A stretch of 64,000 nt of DNA from Ascarosepion bandense (GCA_037127315.1 JBBBDQ010001124.1:3537501-3601500); one strand, 5' to 3'. Numbered from the stretch's first letter, positions 44,813 through 56,399 are shown. Notes: generated from the sequence alone by a model not told the origin. Translations and numbers: made by a program.

Positions 44813-45120
44813 ATATGGTGGTGCCACCTTGTCGTGGAATATGATGACCATAAGAAATATACATTTTGATAGCATTAGGAGACAGACGTTTTTCAAATTT
44901 GGTACATAAATACAGCTTCATGATATGAATTGAATGGTAGCTATTTTACATCTTTAAGTCAAAAGGTTCCCAAAATATGATCCTTTAACCTTTGCAAGAA
45001 AGGATCAATTTTGTAAAATAGTCAAAATTTAAACAATGTCACATTTTGGAATTTGGCCCAATCCAGTAAAACGCTTGTAACTCAGACCACAGTCCACTGC
45101 AAAATGTTGTACATATCTTG

Positions 45121-45121
<1 letters not shown>
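44812..45121. other. Unassigned sequence between two TA tracts
   Basis: Short blocks such as GGTGGTGCCACCTTGTCG and AACTCAGACCACAGTCC look like repeat text but I cannot assign a family. Confidence 0.35.
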
Positions 45122-45176
<55 letters not shown>

Positions 45177-45195
45177 TATTAGAGAGAGAGAGAGC
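45122..45195. repeat. (TA)n-(TG)n-(GA)n compound microsatellite
   Basis: The TA tract passes into TG, then TTATTA and GA. Confidence 0.95.
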
Positions 45196-46666
45196 ACAAG
45201 TTTTCAACGACATAATAAATTTTACATAGTCAGCCTACAAACTACTCTTGTTAAAAGTGTTAAAAGAAATAGTCATTCATGTACAAAGCTTTCCCTACTG
45301 CTGAAACGCATTACCCACTTACTGTGCTCACATTCATTGTTTGGCCTCTATAAACATTCAGCAAGTATTGATGAATATTAATGGGTATATTTGTGTTCCC
45401 AGATAAATTCTAAGAGACATGCTTTGCAGATGCTTTCATATAGGATACCATTTTGCCAGACTATCACTCAGCAACTATTTATAAAAAAACACAAAAAACA
45501 AAAGAAAATAAAAATAATAAATAAATAAAAAAACAAAAACAAACAATTATGGGTTATTGATTCAATCTCTACTTTTATACTACTACTATATAATAAAGTA
45601 GAGGGCATTACTTTCAGAGCAACCTGCAGATACACATGTTTTTGTGTGTCTGTTCTTTTAGTGCACATGTACATTGAGATGCATAGCATATCTTTATGCA
45701 TACTTAATGCATGTAAGTAAAATATGCAAGAGTGATGTGTCTAGTTAATAAGCTCCCATGTACACCTTTTCTTCCCATCTGACAGGTAATTTACATTTAT
45801 ATAGTGGGAAACAAAAATTTAAAAAACTTCAGTTTCACAGGCACATACAAATCATTGACAAAGACAAAAAGACAGTGTTAAGAAGAAAAAAAAAACAACA
45901 AACTTGAAGATTATTCTAAAACAAGAACAATAAACAATGAAAAAGACTAAATTTATAGCAGGTTTGGCCGCATGAGGTGATAGCTACTACTTTTTTCTTT
46001 TTCTATTTTTAGGTATTTGTTACTTTGTATTTTTTTCTTTTTAAAAGCGTCAAATGTCTCTTGGTCATCTTTGCAAAGACTGTTCTCAGTATCAAAAATA
46101 ATTCAGCCAATCAAAGACAAAAATTGTTTTTGAGTTTATTTGCAAACCACTGAATAAATCTTCATATGTTGTTCTTTTAATTTTTTTGGTTAAAGAAGAA
46201 AATCATAAACATTATCTTGACTTTTTTATATTCGTGAAATAAATCATCACTTGCATTTGTATAAGTTTAAAACTGTCCTTGTCTTTGGAACCTTTTAGAA
46301 CTGAAGCAATGTTGAAATGCAACTTTAAATAAAAGAAAAAGTTCTGAAAATATTTCATAACACTTCAAGAGACTGACTTAAAAAAACAAAAATCATAAAA
46401 AGATGCCATCGTGCCAAAATTATTTGATTAAAAAATATAAGCAAAAAAACGAAATCTACACTTTGAAGTCAAGTTAGTTCAAATCTAAGGTTTTAACTCA
46501 AAATCATATAAATTAAATTCTGGTTTCTTATTCTTCCACAACTGTTTCATGCATTTGCAATCATCAGGCTGTGTAGTAAAGACACATTTATTATTATTCC
46601 ATTATAAAGTCTATATTGCAACAATGGTAACTGGATCCTAAATGTACCGTCTGATTATTGCTTAGT
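45196..46666. other. Unassigned AT-rich sequence
   Basis: Long A-rich and T-rich stretches. No gene is seen. Confidence 0.45.
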
Positions 46667-46678
46667 CATGAAACTTAG

Positions 46679-46991
46679 GATGTGCGTTGTGGTGCAGTGG
46701 ATATCGGCTCGGAACGAGAAATCGGAGAGCCGAGTGAATTCCGGTTGAATTCCTTGCATTCACTTACGCGCAAATACCCTTGGAAAAGGTATTAATCCAT
46801 CTATTCCTTCCAGTTATGGGTTAAATAACAAGACAGATTGGGTTCTATAGTCTTGGTCGGAAACCAGTCTACCGCAGAAAGCAATGGCAACCTAGTGTGG
46901 GATAATCTTCTGCCCAGTCAGTCATGTCTGTTTCATGATATAATCGCCCAAGCTTGTATCACGTAAGGCACTTAACTGACTGACTGACTGA
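46679..46991 (+). mobile_element. SINE family A, apparently recent
   Basis: Starts GATGTGCGTTGTGGTGCAGT (A box). A short deletion removes part of the B box (GAGCCGAGTGAATTCC). It ends with a (TGAC)n tail of about four units. A perfect 12-bp duplication CATGAAACTTAG flanks it (46668 and 46992). Exact flanks and low divergence suggest a young insertion. Confidence 0.95.
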
Positions 46992-47003
46992 CATGAAACT
47001 TAG

Positions 47004-48118
47004 TCAAAGAAGAGTAAGAATCCAGAATTTAACAAAATATTTTATATTTAATTAAGCCCCATGTTATAAATAGAACTTTGTTATTTGTTGATAAGAAGAA
47101 CAACCTTATCTTTTCATACTCCACCAATGCTGAGAGTTGGTGTTTGAGTTCTGTTAAATGGCAAGACTTTAATATTGATTTTCAATGGCAGGCAGGTAGC
47201 CTCTCTCTCCACTTGAAAGATTATGGAAGTATTTCAATATATATCCCCATCACTCCCATTTGTTTCAATATTATATTGAAGATTGTACAACATTTAATTT
47301 AAACATCAGATCTCTCTACAAAAGTATTTCACAAAAAATAAATGAAAAAGTATAAGATTTAAACAACTCATTTCACAAGTGCATACCACCATTTCCAGCA
47401 TCTTCTGTTAAAAAAGGTTTTCCCTGTGTATTCAGTTCCTATTTTCTAAGTAACAGGTACTGATAATGATACCCCTATTAAATCCTGTGTTACTTAGTAC
47501 ATGTTCTTCATATCATTGTTATTTATAACAAAAAAACAAACCCCTTTCAGCAAAACATGAAAATTAACTTTACAAGAAAAAATGTAGAGCCATATTAGAT
47601 TTGCTATTCCAAATGAAATACATTAATACATAAATATGATTGTTATTAAGGTCACCTCCACAAAATGCTTAAAATGTATTTTTATGTTTTGAATTTTAAA
47701 CTGCTCTTGTTAAAATAAATTCTGAATACTTTCACAGGAATTGAGGAAGAAATTTAAATAAACTGCAAATATTTTTGCACCAACATAATAAAGATTGAAA
47801 AATTGGTTCACTGAGTTTGTACTCAAATGATCTAACTGACTCAGCAATGTACTCAAATATCGCGAGAAAAATAAATCCACAGATTGGGAAAATTAAACTC
47901 ATAAATCTGATTATTCATCAAGTTTGCTTGAGGAGGAAAAATTTTTTTTTAAGCATTTTGAAAATCATACAAAATCTTTGGTGAATTTTGTTTATTTTAA
48001 TCATTTCAAATTTCTCAAAAATTTTGTTAAAGCTTAAGATTTTATTGTTCTGTCATTTATCAAATTTGGTTCAAAGAGGAAAAAGTTTTTGTTAAGACTG
48101 AAAAGGTATGATTTACAC
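47004..48118. other. Unassigned AT-rich sequence
   Basis: A 74-codon frame at 47078-47302 has no recognisable domain. No gene is supported. Confidence 0.45.
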
Positions 48119-48119
48119 T

Positions 48120-48250
48120 ATTTAGTGTTTAGTTTGAAATTCTCTGTAGGTTACCTGGATCAATATACACCTGATGAAGGTTGGTGAGAACAGCAGCCAA
48201 AACATAAGAACAACGAAGATGATGGCAATAGTCGGAGTATAAATAAGACT
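48120..48250 (+). repeat. Repeat X, best-preserved hammerhead-like core
   Basis: CTGATGA (48171-48177), A, stem GGTTG (48179-48183) with CAGCC (48194-48198), then AAAA where GAAA is expected. The upstream AGTTTGAAATTCTCTG and downstream GAAGATGATGGCAATA match the other repeat X copies. The core and the GAAA box are each intact in different copies. Confidence 0.55.
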
Positions 48251-48336
48251 GAAAATGTATTAATTTGCATTTACAAAACAAGGTCAGGTTTAATATGTGA
48301 AAATCAAATTGGCCCAGTTTTTTTGGTTTTTGTCTT

Positions 48337-48344
<8 letters not shown>

Positions 48345-48383
<39 letters not shown>
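48345..48383. repeat. (TG)n-(TA)n microsatellite
   Basis: TG passes into TA upstream of the Penelope-like fragment. Confidence 0.95.
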
Positions 48384-48387
<4 letters not shown>

Positions 48388-48522
48388 CAGGTAAAATACC
48401 GACTATACTTAGTGCAATGGGTAGGTGCAGCTTGGAAAAACTAGTTCCAAGTAAACTTTCATACCGACTTCAAAGTTTTGTGAGGACACCTTTATGATGT
48501 CTCCACTGATTGGGAGACATTT

Positions 48523-48524
<2 letters not shown>

Positions 48525-48561
<37 letters not shown>
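48525..48561. repeat. (TA)n microsatellite inside the Penelope-like element
   Basis: The TA tract directly precedes the GIY-YIG coding. It is in frame, so it would read as repeated Tyr-Ile. Confidence 0.9.
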
Positions 48562-48563
<2 letters not shown>

Positions 48564-48564
<1 letters not shown>

Positions 48565-48896
48565 GTGACAGCCAAAACATAATATATTTTCCCTTCTGTT
48601 CAATATGTCCAAATAATGGATATATTGGTGAATCTGGAAATAGCTTTAGATTCCGTTTCAATAATCATAAACTAAGCATACGCCAAAACAACCCGTATTC
48701 CCCCATAGCAGAACACTTCAATCAACCGGGACACACATTAGAAAACTGCAAATGTTTACTAATAGATTCTGATTTTAGTTCTACACACTCATGCAGAAAG
48801 AAAGAAAAATACTGGATTTTAAAATTAAATACATACAGGCTAGGGTTAAATAGGGACTTAGGTGTTTTGAATCTTTATAAATATATTAATAGTTAA
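48564..48896 (+). CDS. GIY-YIG endonuclease domain of a Penelope-like element (5' truncated)
   Basis: About 110 codons remain open. In order they show CSICPNNGYIGESG (the YIG half; the GIY tyrosine region lies just upstream as IIYFPFC), FRFRFNNHKLSIRQ (conserved Arg/His helix), PIAEHFNQPGHTLENCK, and KEKYWILKLNTYRLGLNRDL (Glu/Trp block). Cys pairs before YIG are usual in this clade. The domain nicks target DNA for target-primed reverse transcription. Codons upstream are a (TA)n tract, so the natural start is lost and this is a terminal fragment. It is the least damaged coding segment in the window. Confidence 0.8.
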
Positions 48897-49015
48897 ACAT
48901 TTACGTTTACAAATATTAAAAAAATCTTGCTTTCTGCGTCACATGATGTAAACAATCTCTCCAAGAACGCTCCTGGCGAAAACGTTTCTAATTTTAATTT
49001 TAAAATCATTTGTTT

Positions 49016-49054
49016 CTGATGAAAGACCAAGGACGGTCTGAAATATCAAATATA
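49016..49054 (+). ncRNA. Hammerhead-like ribozyme candidate
   Basis: CTGATGA (49016-49022), one extra A, stem AGACC-AAGGAC-GGTCT (five pairs, 49024-49039) and GAAA (49040-49043) are followed by stem III of four A-U pairs (ATAT 49043-49046 with ATAT 49050-49053, loop CAA). A49054 is the expected cleavage base. Stem I is not obvious, and the extra base before stem II departs from the classical core. Confidence 0.45.
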
Positions 49055-49080
49055 ATAATAGAAATAACTAAATACTGACA

Positions 49081-49375
49081 AAAAAAATACATTTTTAAAC
49101 TTACAACTTTTTAGTAGTTTTTCCTATATATATATATATTTTCACACACACAAGTAATAACAACAGCCTTTATTATAATAGAGTGTGTGTGTGTGAATAT
49201 ATATACATATATATAGATATAATTTTCTTCACTACACAATATAATTATTGCAAAAAATAAAATAAGGCACTGTTAAAGAGCGAACATGTGACAAGAACTT
49301 TTATAACTGGTAGTAAAGAGAACGAACTGCCAACACTACTATTGCTATTGTCTTTTGCTGCATGAGTGTGACAGG

Positions 49376-49406
<31 letters not shown>

Positions 49407-49610
49407 ATAAATAAAATCACACACAAATACACAATAGTCTTTAATACAATAGAGAGGATAATAAGGAGAGTGATGATGAAAAGCTATTTGATTCACTCTG
49501 TTTCTCAAAATCCAACCAAATAAACAAACACTATAACATTTCTTTTTAAAATCCAGTCTTGGTTAGGACATTAAAAACTTTTCAACAATTTTCTTCTTTT
49601 TTTTATTAAT
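49081..49610. other. Unassigned, with TA and CA microsatellites
   Basis: A (TA)n at 49379-49406 and short CA/TG tracts near 49143-49200 are present. CACACAC and GTGTGTG arms could pair across 49143-49195. No gene is seen. Confidence 0.45.
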
Positions 49611-49910
49611 TAGGCTTGATTGATTGATTGATTTGTTTTCTACGGCTTAACTTTAACTCATAAGCTGGTGGGTGGGGGAGAAGAAGTCTGTACATACTTT
49701 TTTTCCAAAGATATTTGCATGCAAGTGAATATCACGAACACAATGGAAATTGGAACTTGGCTCTTTGATTAACAATCCTGGGCCATTATCAATCATGCCA
49801 CTTGCAAGCTTACAGCACCTGATAGTTCCAAGCAATCACCTATATAGATATTGCTCAAGCTTGACATTGCTTAATTTTGGCAATTGTACAGGATTCAAAG
49901 TAATGTGGCC
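49610..49910 (-). mobile_element. tRNA-headed SINE, family B
   Basis: The plus strand has TTTTCTACGGCTTAACTTTA, AAGATATTTGCATGCAAGTG, GGAAATTGGAACTTGGCTC and TATTGCTCAAGCTTGACATT. It matches family B at 12830 and 23885. The TTTAAAGCCAG segment is deleted. Confidence 0.65.
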
Positions 49911-50008
49911 ATAAGCCTTTTTAATTAAGAATCAGGAGATAATTGAATATTTCCCAAAAAGAAAAAAAAATTAAACATGAACAATAGAGAAGTTTTAGTT
50001 AAGTATCC

Positions 50009-50186
50009 AGATGAATTCCTTGCAAATACCCTTGGGAAAGGTATTAATCCGTTTCTTCCCTCCAGTTATGGGTTAAATAATAAGACATCTACTGCGGGAT
50101 AATCTTCTGCCCAGTCAGTCATGTCTCTTTCGAGACATGATCGCCAAAGCGTGTATCATGTATGGCACTTAACTGACTGACTGATA
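50009..50186 (+). mobile_element. SINE family A, 5' truncated and internally deleted
   Basis: GATGAATTCCTTGCAAATAC to ACTTAACTGACTGACTGATA. The central segment from GATTGGGTT to GGCAACC is missing, joining AATAAGACA to TCTACTGCGGG. Confidence 0.85.
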
Positions 50187-51185
50187 TATGTTTAGGAGAA
50201 GAACTATACAAACATATTCATATATGAGTGGGTGCTGAAAAGTCTTTGCTTAAACCAAGAGGATATTAAAAAGAAAAAAAATGGTTCAAGCAGGGAACTT
50301 TTCAATAATTCCACACACACTTGCATCACTAATGCTGAACAAGGAAAAGATATTTCTTTGGGTTAGAGACAAACCAAAACAAAGACAGACATGTGTTTCA
50401 TTAAAATTATGAAACAAAATAGTTGGGGAAAAAAAAAAAAAAAAAAGAAGAAACAAAACTCCTTCATGAGAAAGAACAAAACCCAAGAACTTCCCCAGAG
50501 AAGACTTAAAGAAATAGAGAGTTGGAGTGTGTGTGTGTGTGTGTGGGGGGGGGGGGGGGATTATTTATTAATAAGAAAATAATGTGGGGTTGACAAGCCT
50601 CTGCCAAGCACAGAGAAGAACATTGGGGCAGCAGAAGGACAAGTAGAAAAAACCTAGAAGCAACACAAATCCAAACACTTGATACATTAAATATTTTGGG
50701 AAAAGCTTCAAATGTGGAATTCAGAGACCATCTGTTAAAATTTAATTATTTCTGTGACAAAAATAATAAACAAACAGATGCAAACATGTTCATTGTGTGA
50801 GTATTTAGATATATACTTTTAGGCACACACATTACATATGGGTGTGTACGCATGAGAGCGTTTTGCCAGTCATTCTGTTTAATGAATCATAAAGTGTTTC
50901 TAAAAAGTTCTTAAGGAGAAACTCCCTACCCCAATTTTCATTTATTTCTTTCAAGAAATAAAAAACCAACCAAAACACTTTACATTAACTGTTTTATCAA
51001 AATATTATGCAATATGCTTCCACTTTACTAAATGGAAAGTACAGGTCAGAAATGCATTCCTCAAATGATGGCTATTCTTCAATGCATTTAGTTAGATATT
51101 CCTAAGACAACCATCAAAACAAGTAGGAGTTTAAGAGAATGCATAAGGATCAAAACACTGAAGAATAGACTTTTACAATTTAAAG
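50187..51185. other. Unassigned, with poly-A and (TG)n-(G)n
   Basis: Poly-A lies at 50429-50446, and (TG)n followed by a 14-G run at 50526-50559. No gene is seen. Confidence 0.5.
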
Positions 51186-51189
51186 AGAA

Positions 51190-52130
51190 AAGATATGCAC
51201 CTCCTTGACCTTAGTTTTTCAACCGACCTGAAGTGAAAAAAAATATATTGGATCTATAACTGCATCTACTGCTAGGAAGGTTGGGTCTCTGTGTCCGATC
51301 AGAAAGCTTTTCTCGTCAGAAACCGTCTTGCATATTTATAAATCTACTATTCATTCTTGCATTGAAGACAATTGCCATATCTGCACCTGCTATTCATCTT
51401 GGAGGTTCTCAACAAAATCCAAAGAAGGATTTGCAGTGTAAACAGTGCTGACTTAGAATCTAGACTTCAGTCACAATCTCACTGCTGTAACTGAGCTCCC
51501 CTTTGCCTTTTCTACAAGTATTTTCATAGCAATTGCTTTAATGAGCTTTTCTTCCCTGGTGTCCCATCTGAAGGAATTTAAACATGCTACTAGATTGGCC
51601 TCTAGGTCCCACCCTTTAAATAAATAAAATAGTTAAATGTAACTGTTACAAGAATCACGGAACCAATGTTCTGGATATATATATATATAGGGTGCGATGA
51701 ATAAATTGTCTGTGTCTCTTCTACAAATACTTTCATGGCTTCTGCTCTGATGAACTTAGCTCACTGGTACCCACTATATATACGAAAATTGTAAATGCAA
51801 ATTCTACTCCAGCAGCTTCTCTTGCTCTTCCAGCCTGTGGAATTCTCTTCTGCATACTTGCTTTCCTGACATTTACAATCTCCAAGAATTTAAATGTAAA
51901 GTCAATAGTCATCTCCTGTCTCACTAACTTACATCCTCTCTCTCATGCTTTTCTACATCCACCCCACTCTCATCAGTACCCACTCTCTTCCTGACACCCC
52001 CTGCAACCTCTCACTCCTCAGAACATTCCTCCTATGTAACCCCTGCACAACAGTGGCAGTAAAATTTCTTGCTTGGGGTGACACAATTATTAAAAAAACA
52101 AAAAAAAAACAAAAAAAAAACAAAAAAAAA
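51190..52130 (+). mobile_element. LINE 3' half with a lone mariner end inside
   Basis: Jockey/CR1-like text runs from CTCCTTGACCTTAGTTTTTC to CTTGCTTGGGGTGACACAAT and a CAAAAAAAAA tail. At about 51690, GGGTGCGATGAATAAATTGT, a mariner terminus, interrupts it. Text on either side overlaps: CTTTTCTACAAGTATTTTCA at about 51507 and CTTCTACAAATACTTTCATG at 51718. So two LINE segments are joined across the mariner end. All frames are broken. Confidence 0.75.
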
Positions 52131-52131
52131 A

Positions 52132-52990
52132 TTATGCAAAAATGAAAATAACACTGATATATCATTTAAACAGATATATTTATCAAAATTGCACAAAAAT
52201 ATCTTGAAATATTAAAGAGTAAATTTATTCAATAAAATTGCCATTGGCTTGAACCATAGCCTCCATATAACTTCAGAAACTTTTTTAGACAATTCTTCTG
52301 GACAGTCTTGCTGCCATAATACTTGTCTTCAGTTCATCTTTGTTGTTACAAGGAGTTTCATTGGCCTCTTGCTCAAATGTTCCCCACACATAATAATCAA
52401 GGAGTTAGCAGTCTTGGGTGGTGGTGTTAGTTGGCTAGATGAAAAAGGGTGGTGTGGCCCCAGAAATTGTCTGATATCCATGAATGGGTACTCCCGCTTG
52501 AGTGGCATGGTGCAGAATACTGTTGCCAGAAATAAGATCTTCCAGCAGCCACCCTCTTGACCCAGAGTAGCACTACCTTCTTAAGGCAATTAATATAGGC
52601 CTCTATGTAGAGTCTAAGACCCTTACCAACAAATTTGAGGACTCTTTCCTCATCAAAGTGATCAGAATGAGTTTTCCAAGTTGCTGTACCTTTGGAATCA
52701 CCATGAGACTCAGCGAACTCTTTCCAAAACCTCTGCATTGTCCTCAGATTGACATCCAAGCACAGAAATATTAGAGCTTCCAGTATGAATGCCAAGCAGT
52801 ACAACATGGCATTTCCAAATTTCTGAATGAATTTCGTTATGATATTCTTTTTCTCAGATGGTACCCAACTGACCCTACCATACTGTGCAATTAAAATCAA
52901 AAAGAAATGTGCATGCACAAAATTAAAAATATAAAGTAGTGACAATTTTCTCACCACACCACATATTGAATAGTAACTCCCCATTTTAAA
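52132..52990 (-). mobile_element. mariner-like element
   Basis: The minus-strand frame 52984-52427 begins with a possible helix-turn-helix remnant (LDVNLRTMQRFWKEFAESHG). It jumps to the catalytic C-terminal half: KGLRLYIEAYINCLKKVVLL, WVKRVAAGRSYFWQQYSAPC (second Asp replaced by Tyr) and THSWISDNFWGHTT. LDYYVWGTFEQEANETPCNN, AMVQANGNFIE and a non-coding end follow in another frame. The first catalytic region is deleted. The 3' terminus is missing: the element stops at the poly-A of the LINE at 52130. Confidence 0.82.
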
Positions 52991-53286
52991 ATACTCAATT
53001 TATTTACTGACTATAATGGATATGAGAAGAAAGTGTTTAGTATAAAGTTTTATTTCAAATTTGATATGGGCATCAGATTTTGCTACCAACTTCTCAAGTT
53101 GCCCATGTCAACTGATTTTACTAAGAACTCTTGATATTAAAGATATAACTTTTTATATTCAGTCTTCAAGTTCTCCTAAAGTCTTGGTTTTGTATAATAG
53201 ATTTGCTTCTTTAACCAACCCCAAAGAAAAGTTAGGACTCCTGGCTGGCCACTCATATATAAAATAGGGAATTACTTTTCAATCAC

Positions 53287-53338
<52 letters not shown>

Positions 53339-53615
53339 GCATCTGTTTCTTGAGAAAGATTCTCAACATACTCTTCAAACTCCCTTTAGTAGCTGCTGTG
53401 GCAGGACATGGCTCTTGTATTGACCTTCTCAGCCATCAAAGTGCCTTTCATCTGAGACGCTAAAACCTAACACATGCCACTGGTGCTTAAAGAAATAAAC
53501 TGGAGGTCAAAAGGTCATAAATTTTCTTAGATGAATTATTACAGTCTTGAAAAAAAAAAATTTGAAATACACTTGTTAGTTTCAAAAAACTAAAATGAAC
53601 CTTATTTTTACCCTC
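52991..53615. other. Unassigned, with (TG)n-(TA)n at 53288-53333
   Basis: A TG-TA compound microsatellite is present. A 68-codon frame at 53061-53267 has no recognisable domain. Confidence 0.45.
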
Positions 53616-53616
53616 G

Positions 53617-54090
53617 TGCAAATTAATTGGAACAACTGCTTTAGTTTCCTTTCTTTCACTAAATGATCAGTTTTAGACCCAATGGAGTTACAATGTGTAA
53701 TCTATTTTTCCTCAAATTAGGTCATTTGCAGTGGTGTACAGTAATATGAATCTATTTTTAGTGTGTATGATAAAATTTGTTTGGCCTTGAAAAATATTGC
53801 GTCATCAATGATTGCATCAAATTTTTATCATGCCCAAACACTATTTCCTCAACTCCCAAATAGTTGTCCTATGGCCATTGTCTGTGATGGACGTTATACC
53901 AAGGAAATGAATAAAAGTTGTAACGCTGCACGAACACGCTGGCAAGCCTTACAGAGAGATCCTAGATATTGTTGGTGTCAGCCTTTCAACTGTCAGTCAT
54001 ATATGCAGCCTGAAGAGAAAAACAACACCAAGAGATGACGCATACATGATCAGGGAAAGTGTAAAAGATCCTGGGAAGACATTATTTGTT
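53617..54090 (+). mobile_element. Tc1-like transposon 5' half
   Basis: GTGCAAATTAATTGGAACAA near 53617 looks like a Tc1 terminus. From about 53915 the plus strand reads VVTLHEHAGKPYREILDIVG, then VSLSTVSHICSLKRKTTPRD and DAYMIRESVKDPGKTLF. This is the paired-like helix-turn-helix of Tc1 transposases with the GRKRKTT-type linker shortened. The DDE domain is absent. Confidence 0.75.
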
Positions 54091-54716
54091 TTGTTTCAGT
54101 TAATTTGCCAAAGGGTGGATACAGCTTTGAACTTAGATGTAGTAAATTGTGTAAAATCTACAATAATCAAACAATACAGATATCATAAATGGAAGGTTTA
54201 CTGAATAATGTCTTAGTGGTTAGGGCAGTGGGCAGGAGGATTTAAAGTGTTGAGAATTTACTCTGGTCCAACAAGAGAAAATAAATGACTTAAAACAATT
54301 ACCGCTGATCTATCTGCTCTAATAGCAATTTAAAATTGGTATTTATTTAATGCACATTAAATCAAAGCTTTACTATGGAGAATTATTTTAAGGTATCTGA
54401 GTTTTTGCTATGAAGCACATTAATCTGATAAATCACTGTCAGTGGGTTTGAACTTGAATGAATGCTCACTGCTGAGATTTGCTGACAGTTTAAAGCTTAG
54501 TAAATCTGTCTATGCAATAAATGAAAGATTTGCTTGTTTCTAATGTGAGAAACAGACTAAACCCCTTCACTTATATATATATATATATATATTTGTTATA
54601 ACTTCAAACGTTATTTGAAGTGGCTATCCATATTTGAGTACATGTACTGTTTATTTTTTTTAAAACAGTATTTTATTTTCTGGGTTAAATATTTGAGGAA
54701 TCTAATTAAAAAATGT
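54091..54716. other. Unassigned, with (TA)n at about 54572-54592
   Basis: No gene is seen. Confidence 0.45.
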
Positions 54717-54806
54717 ACTCTCTGACAGGATTTGAACATGTGTTTCCTCATTTGCAGAAGCCATCATTAGATCAAATGTGCTTTAACCAACTCAGCTACA
54801 AAGAGC
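54717..54806 (-). repeat. tRNA-like sequence, long variable arm
   Basis: The minus strand reads TTGTAGCTGAGTTGGTTAAA (A box) and ACATGTTCAAATCCTGTCAG (B box). The B-box surroundings match the repeat at 33997. The acceptor does not close. It is treated as a tRNA-derived repeat, not a gene. Confidence 0.5.
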
Positions 54807-55097
54807 ATTGTCGATTAAGCATGGTTGTATATTATTATTCAGTATATTCTTCTCGTTAATATTCCCTAACTTCATGATGATTTAGAAATGTAAACAAAGC
54901 AAAGTCTAAAGAAGTAACAGATTTCTATTCATGATGCAGCTTTGTAGCTGAGTTTATTAATGAATGCTGGATCTAATGGCAGTTTCTCCTGCAAAGGGAC
55001 ATACAGGTGTGTATTCAGCAGGAGGGTGCATTTTCTTTAATAAGATTTTTCAAATATTCAGACCAGTGGACAAAAATAAAAAAATAAAATACTGTTT

Positions 55098-55098
55098 G

Positions 55099-55122
<24 letters not shown>
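55098..55122. repeat. Poly-A run
   Basis: About 25 A. It could be a retroposon tail, but the body upstream is not recognised. Confidence 0.85.
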
Positions 55123-55130
<8 letters not shown>

Positions 55131-55255
55131 GCACCTCTACACAAATATGAATATCTTCTAAAATAATGTTTAACATGAAAAAAATGTTGGATTAATAAAT
55201 AAAAATCTATTATTTCTTTAGAAATTTATTACTTATGTTAGGTACCACCACAAAT

Positions 55256-55562
55256 GGATGTGTGTTGTGGTGCAGTGACTATCGACTTGGAATGAGAAAT
55301 CAGAAAGCCGAGTTTGAATTCCAATTAAATACGTTGCATTGACAATACGCAAATACCCTTGGGAAAGGTATGAATCTGTCAATTCTCCCTCCAACTATGG
55401 GTTAAATAGCAGGACAGATTGGTTCTATAACCTTGGCTGGCAATCAGTCTACCAGAGAAAGTAATGGCAAATTACTGCGAGAAAATCTTCAGCCCAATCA
55501 GTCCTATCTCTTTCAAGACGTAATTGCCAAAGCATGTATCACATATTGCACTGAACTGACTG
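55256..55562 (+). mobile_element. SINE family A
   Basis: GATGTGTGTTGTGGTGCAGT (A box), GAGTTTGAATTCC (B box) and the body run to CACTGAACTGACTG. The flanks share ACCACAA (55247 and 55563), a likely short target duplication. It is more diverged than the copy at 46679. Confidence 0.88.
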
Positions 55563-55569
55563 ACCACAA

Positions 55570-55921
55570 CAAAATCATTAGGGCTGAAATCAGCATACAA
55601 TGATGAAAACAAGTTCCAAACGTAATAAAAATGTTTTCATCATCAAAATCTTTGTTATTATTAAGATGAAAAATCAAAGTATTTTGTAAAATTTGATTAG
55701 ATTTTTTACTTCTTTTTAGAACATTTCAAATTTTGATTAAATTAGCCTAGAAATAAATTATGGCATTATAAAGTGTAGCAAATTTTTGTTTGCAGTGACA
55801 GACATTAATTTAGAAATTTCTGCAAAAGTCAAATAATTGTTGAATTTTAATTAAAATTTCAGGACTTATTTACAAATGAAATTATTTAGAATTTTTTTTT
55901 TTTTTTAATTAGAAAATCATC

Positions 55922-55960
<39 letters not shown>

Positions 55961-56395
55961 CATATATATATTTTTTTTTTTTGGATATATGTTTTTTCAC
56001 TCCATTACTTAATTTTATGAAAATGTATTGCTGGTAATATTTTTTTTAATATTGATACATAAATGATATACACAACACTACCAGAAAATAAGTAGCTACT
56101 ATTATAAATTTAGAGCCCGAATTCTTTAAAATTCAATTATTAGATTATGGAAAACATTTTCTTAAATTTTTGAAGATTGTCACATATTTAAAAAGCAATC
56201 ACATTATATTCCTCAATTATTTTTTTATGGTAAAGAGGCAGAAATTGAAAACATTTGTGTGGTACTGATAGGCAACCTAATATTCTGACCACTTAGCTGA
56301 AAAGGCAGAGTATCCTAGTTATGATGATAAACTGCATCCAGCAGCAAGGCCTCTGATCAGGAGGTTCAGAGGAGTATGGAACCATCTCTTAATTA
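55570..56395. other. Unassigned, with (TA)n at 55925-55954
   Basis: TA and T runs are present. No gene is seen. Confidence 0.45.
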
Positions 56396-56399
56396 TTGT

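Larger units (their letters stand above)
48564..49080 (+). mobile_element. Penelope-like element 3' end: GIY-YIG endonuclease and hammerhead-like motif
   Basis: The element comprises an open endonuclease frame to the stop at 48896 and a downstream non-coding region. About 120 bp past the stop, CTGATGA, stem-loop and GAAA (49016-49054) form a hammerhead-like motif. Published Penelope-like elements carry hammerhead ribozymes in their terminal repeats, so the placement fits. The reverse transcriptase is absent. Confidence 0.75.
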
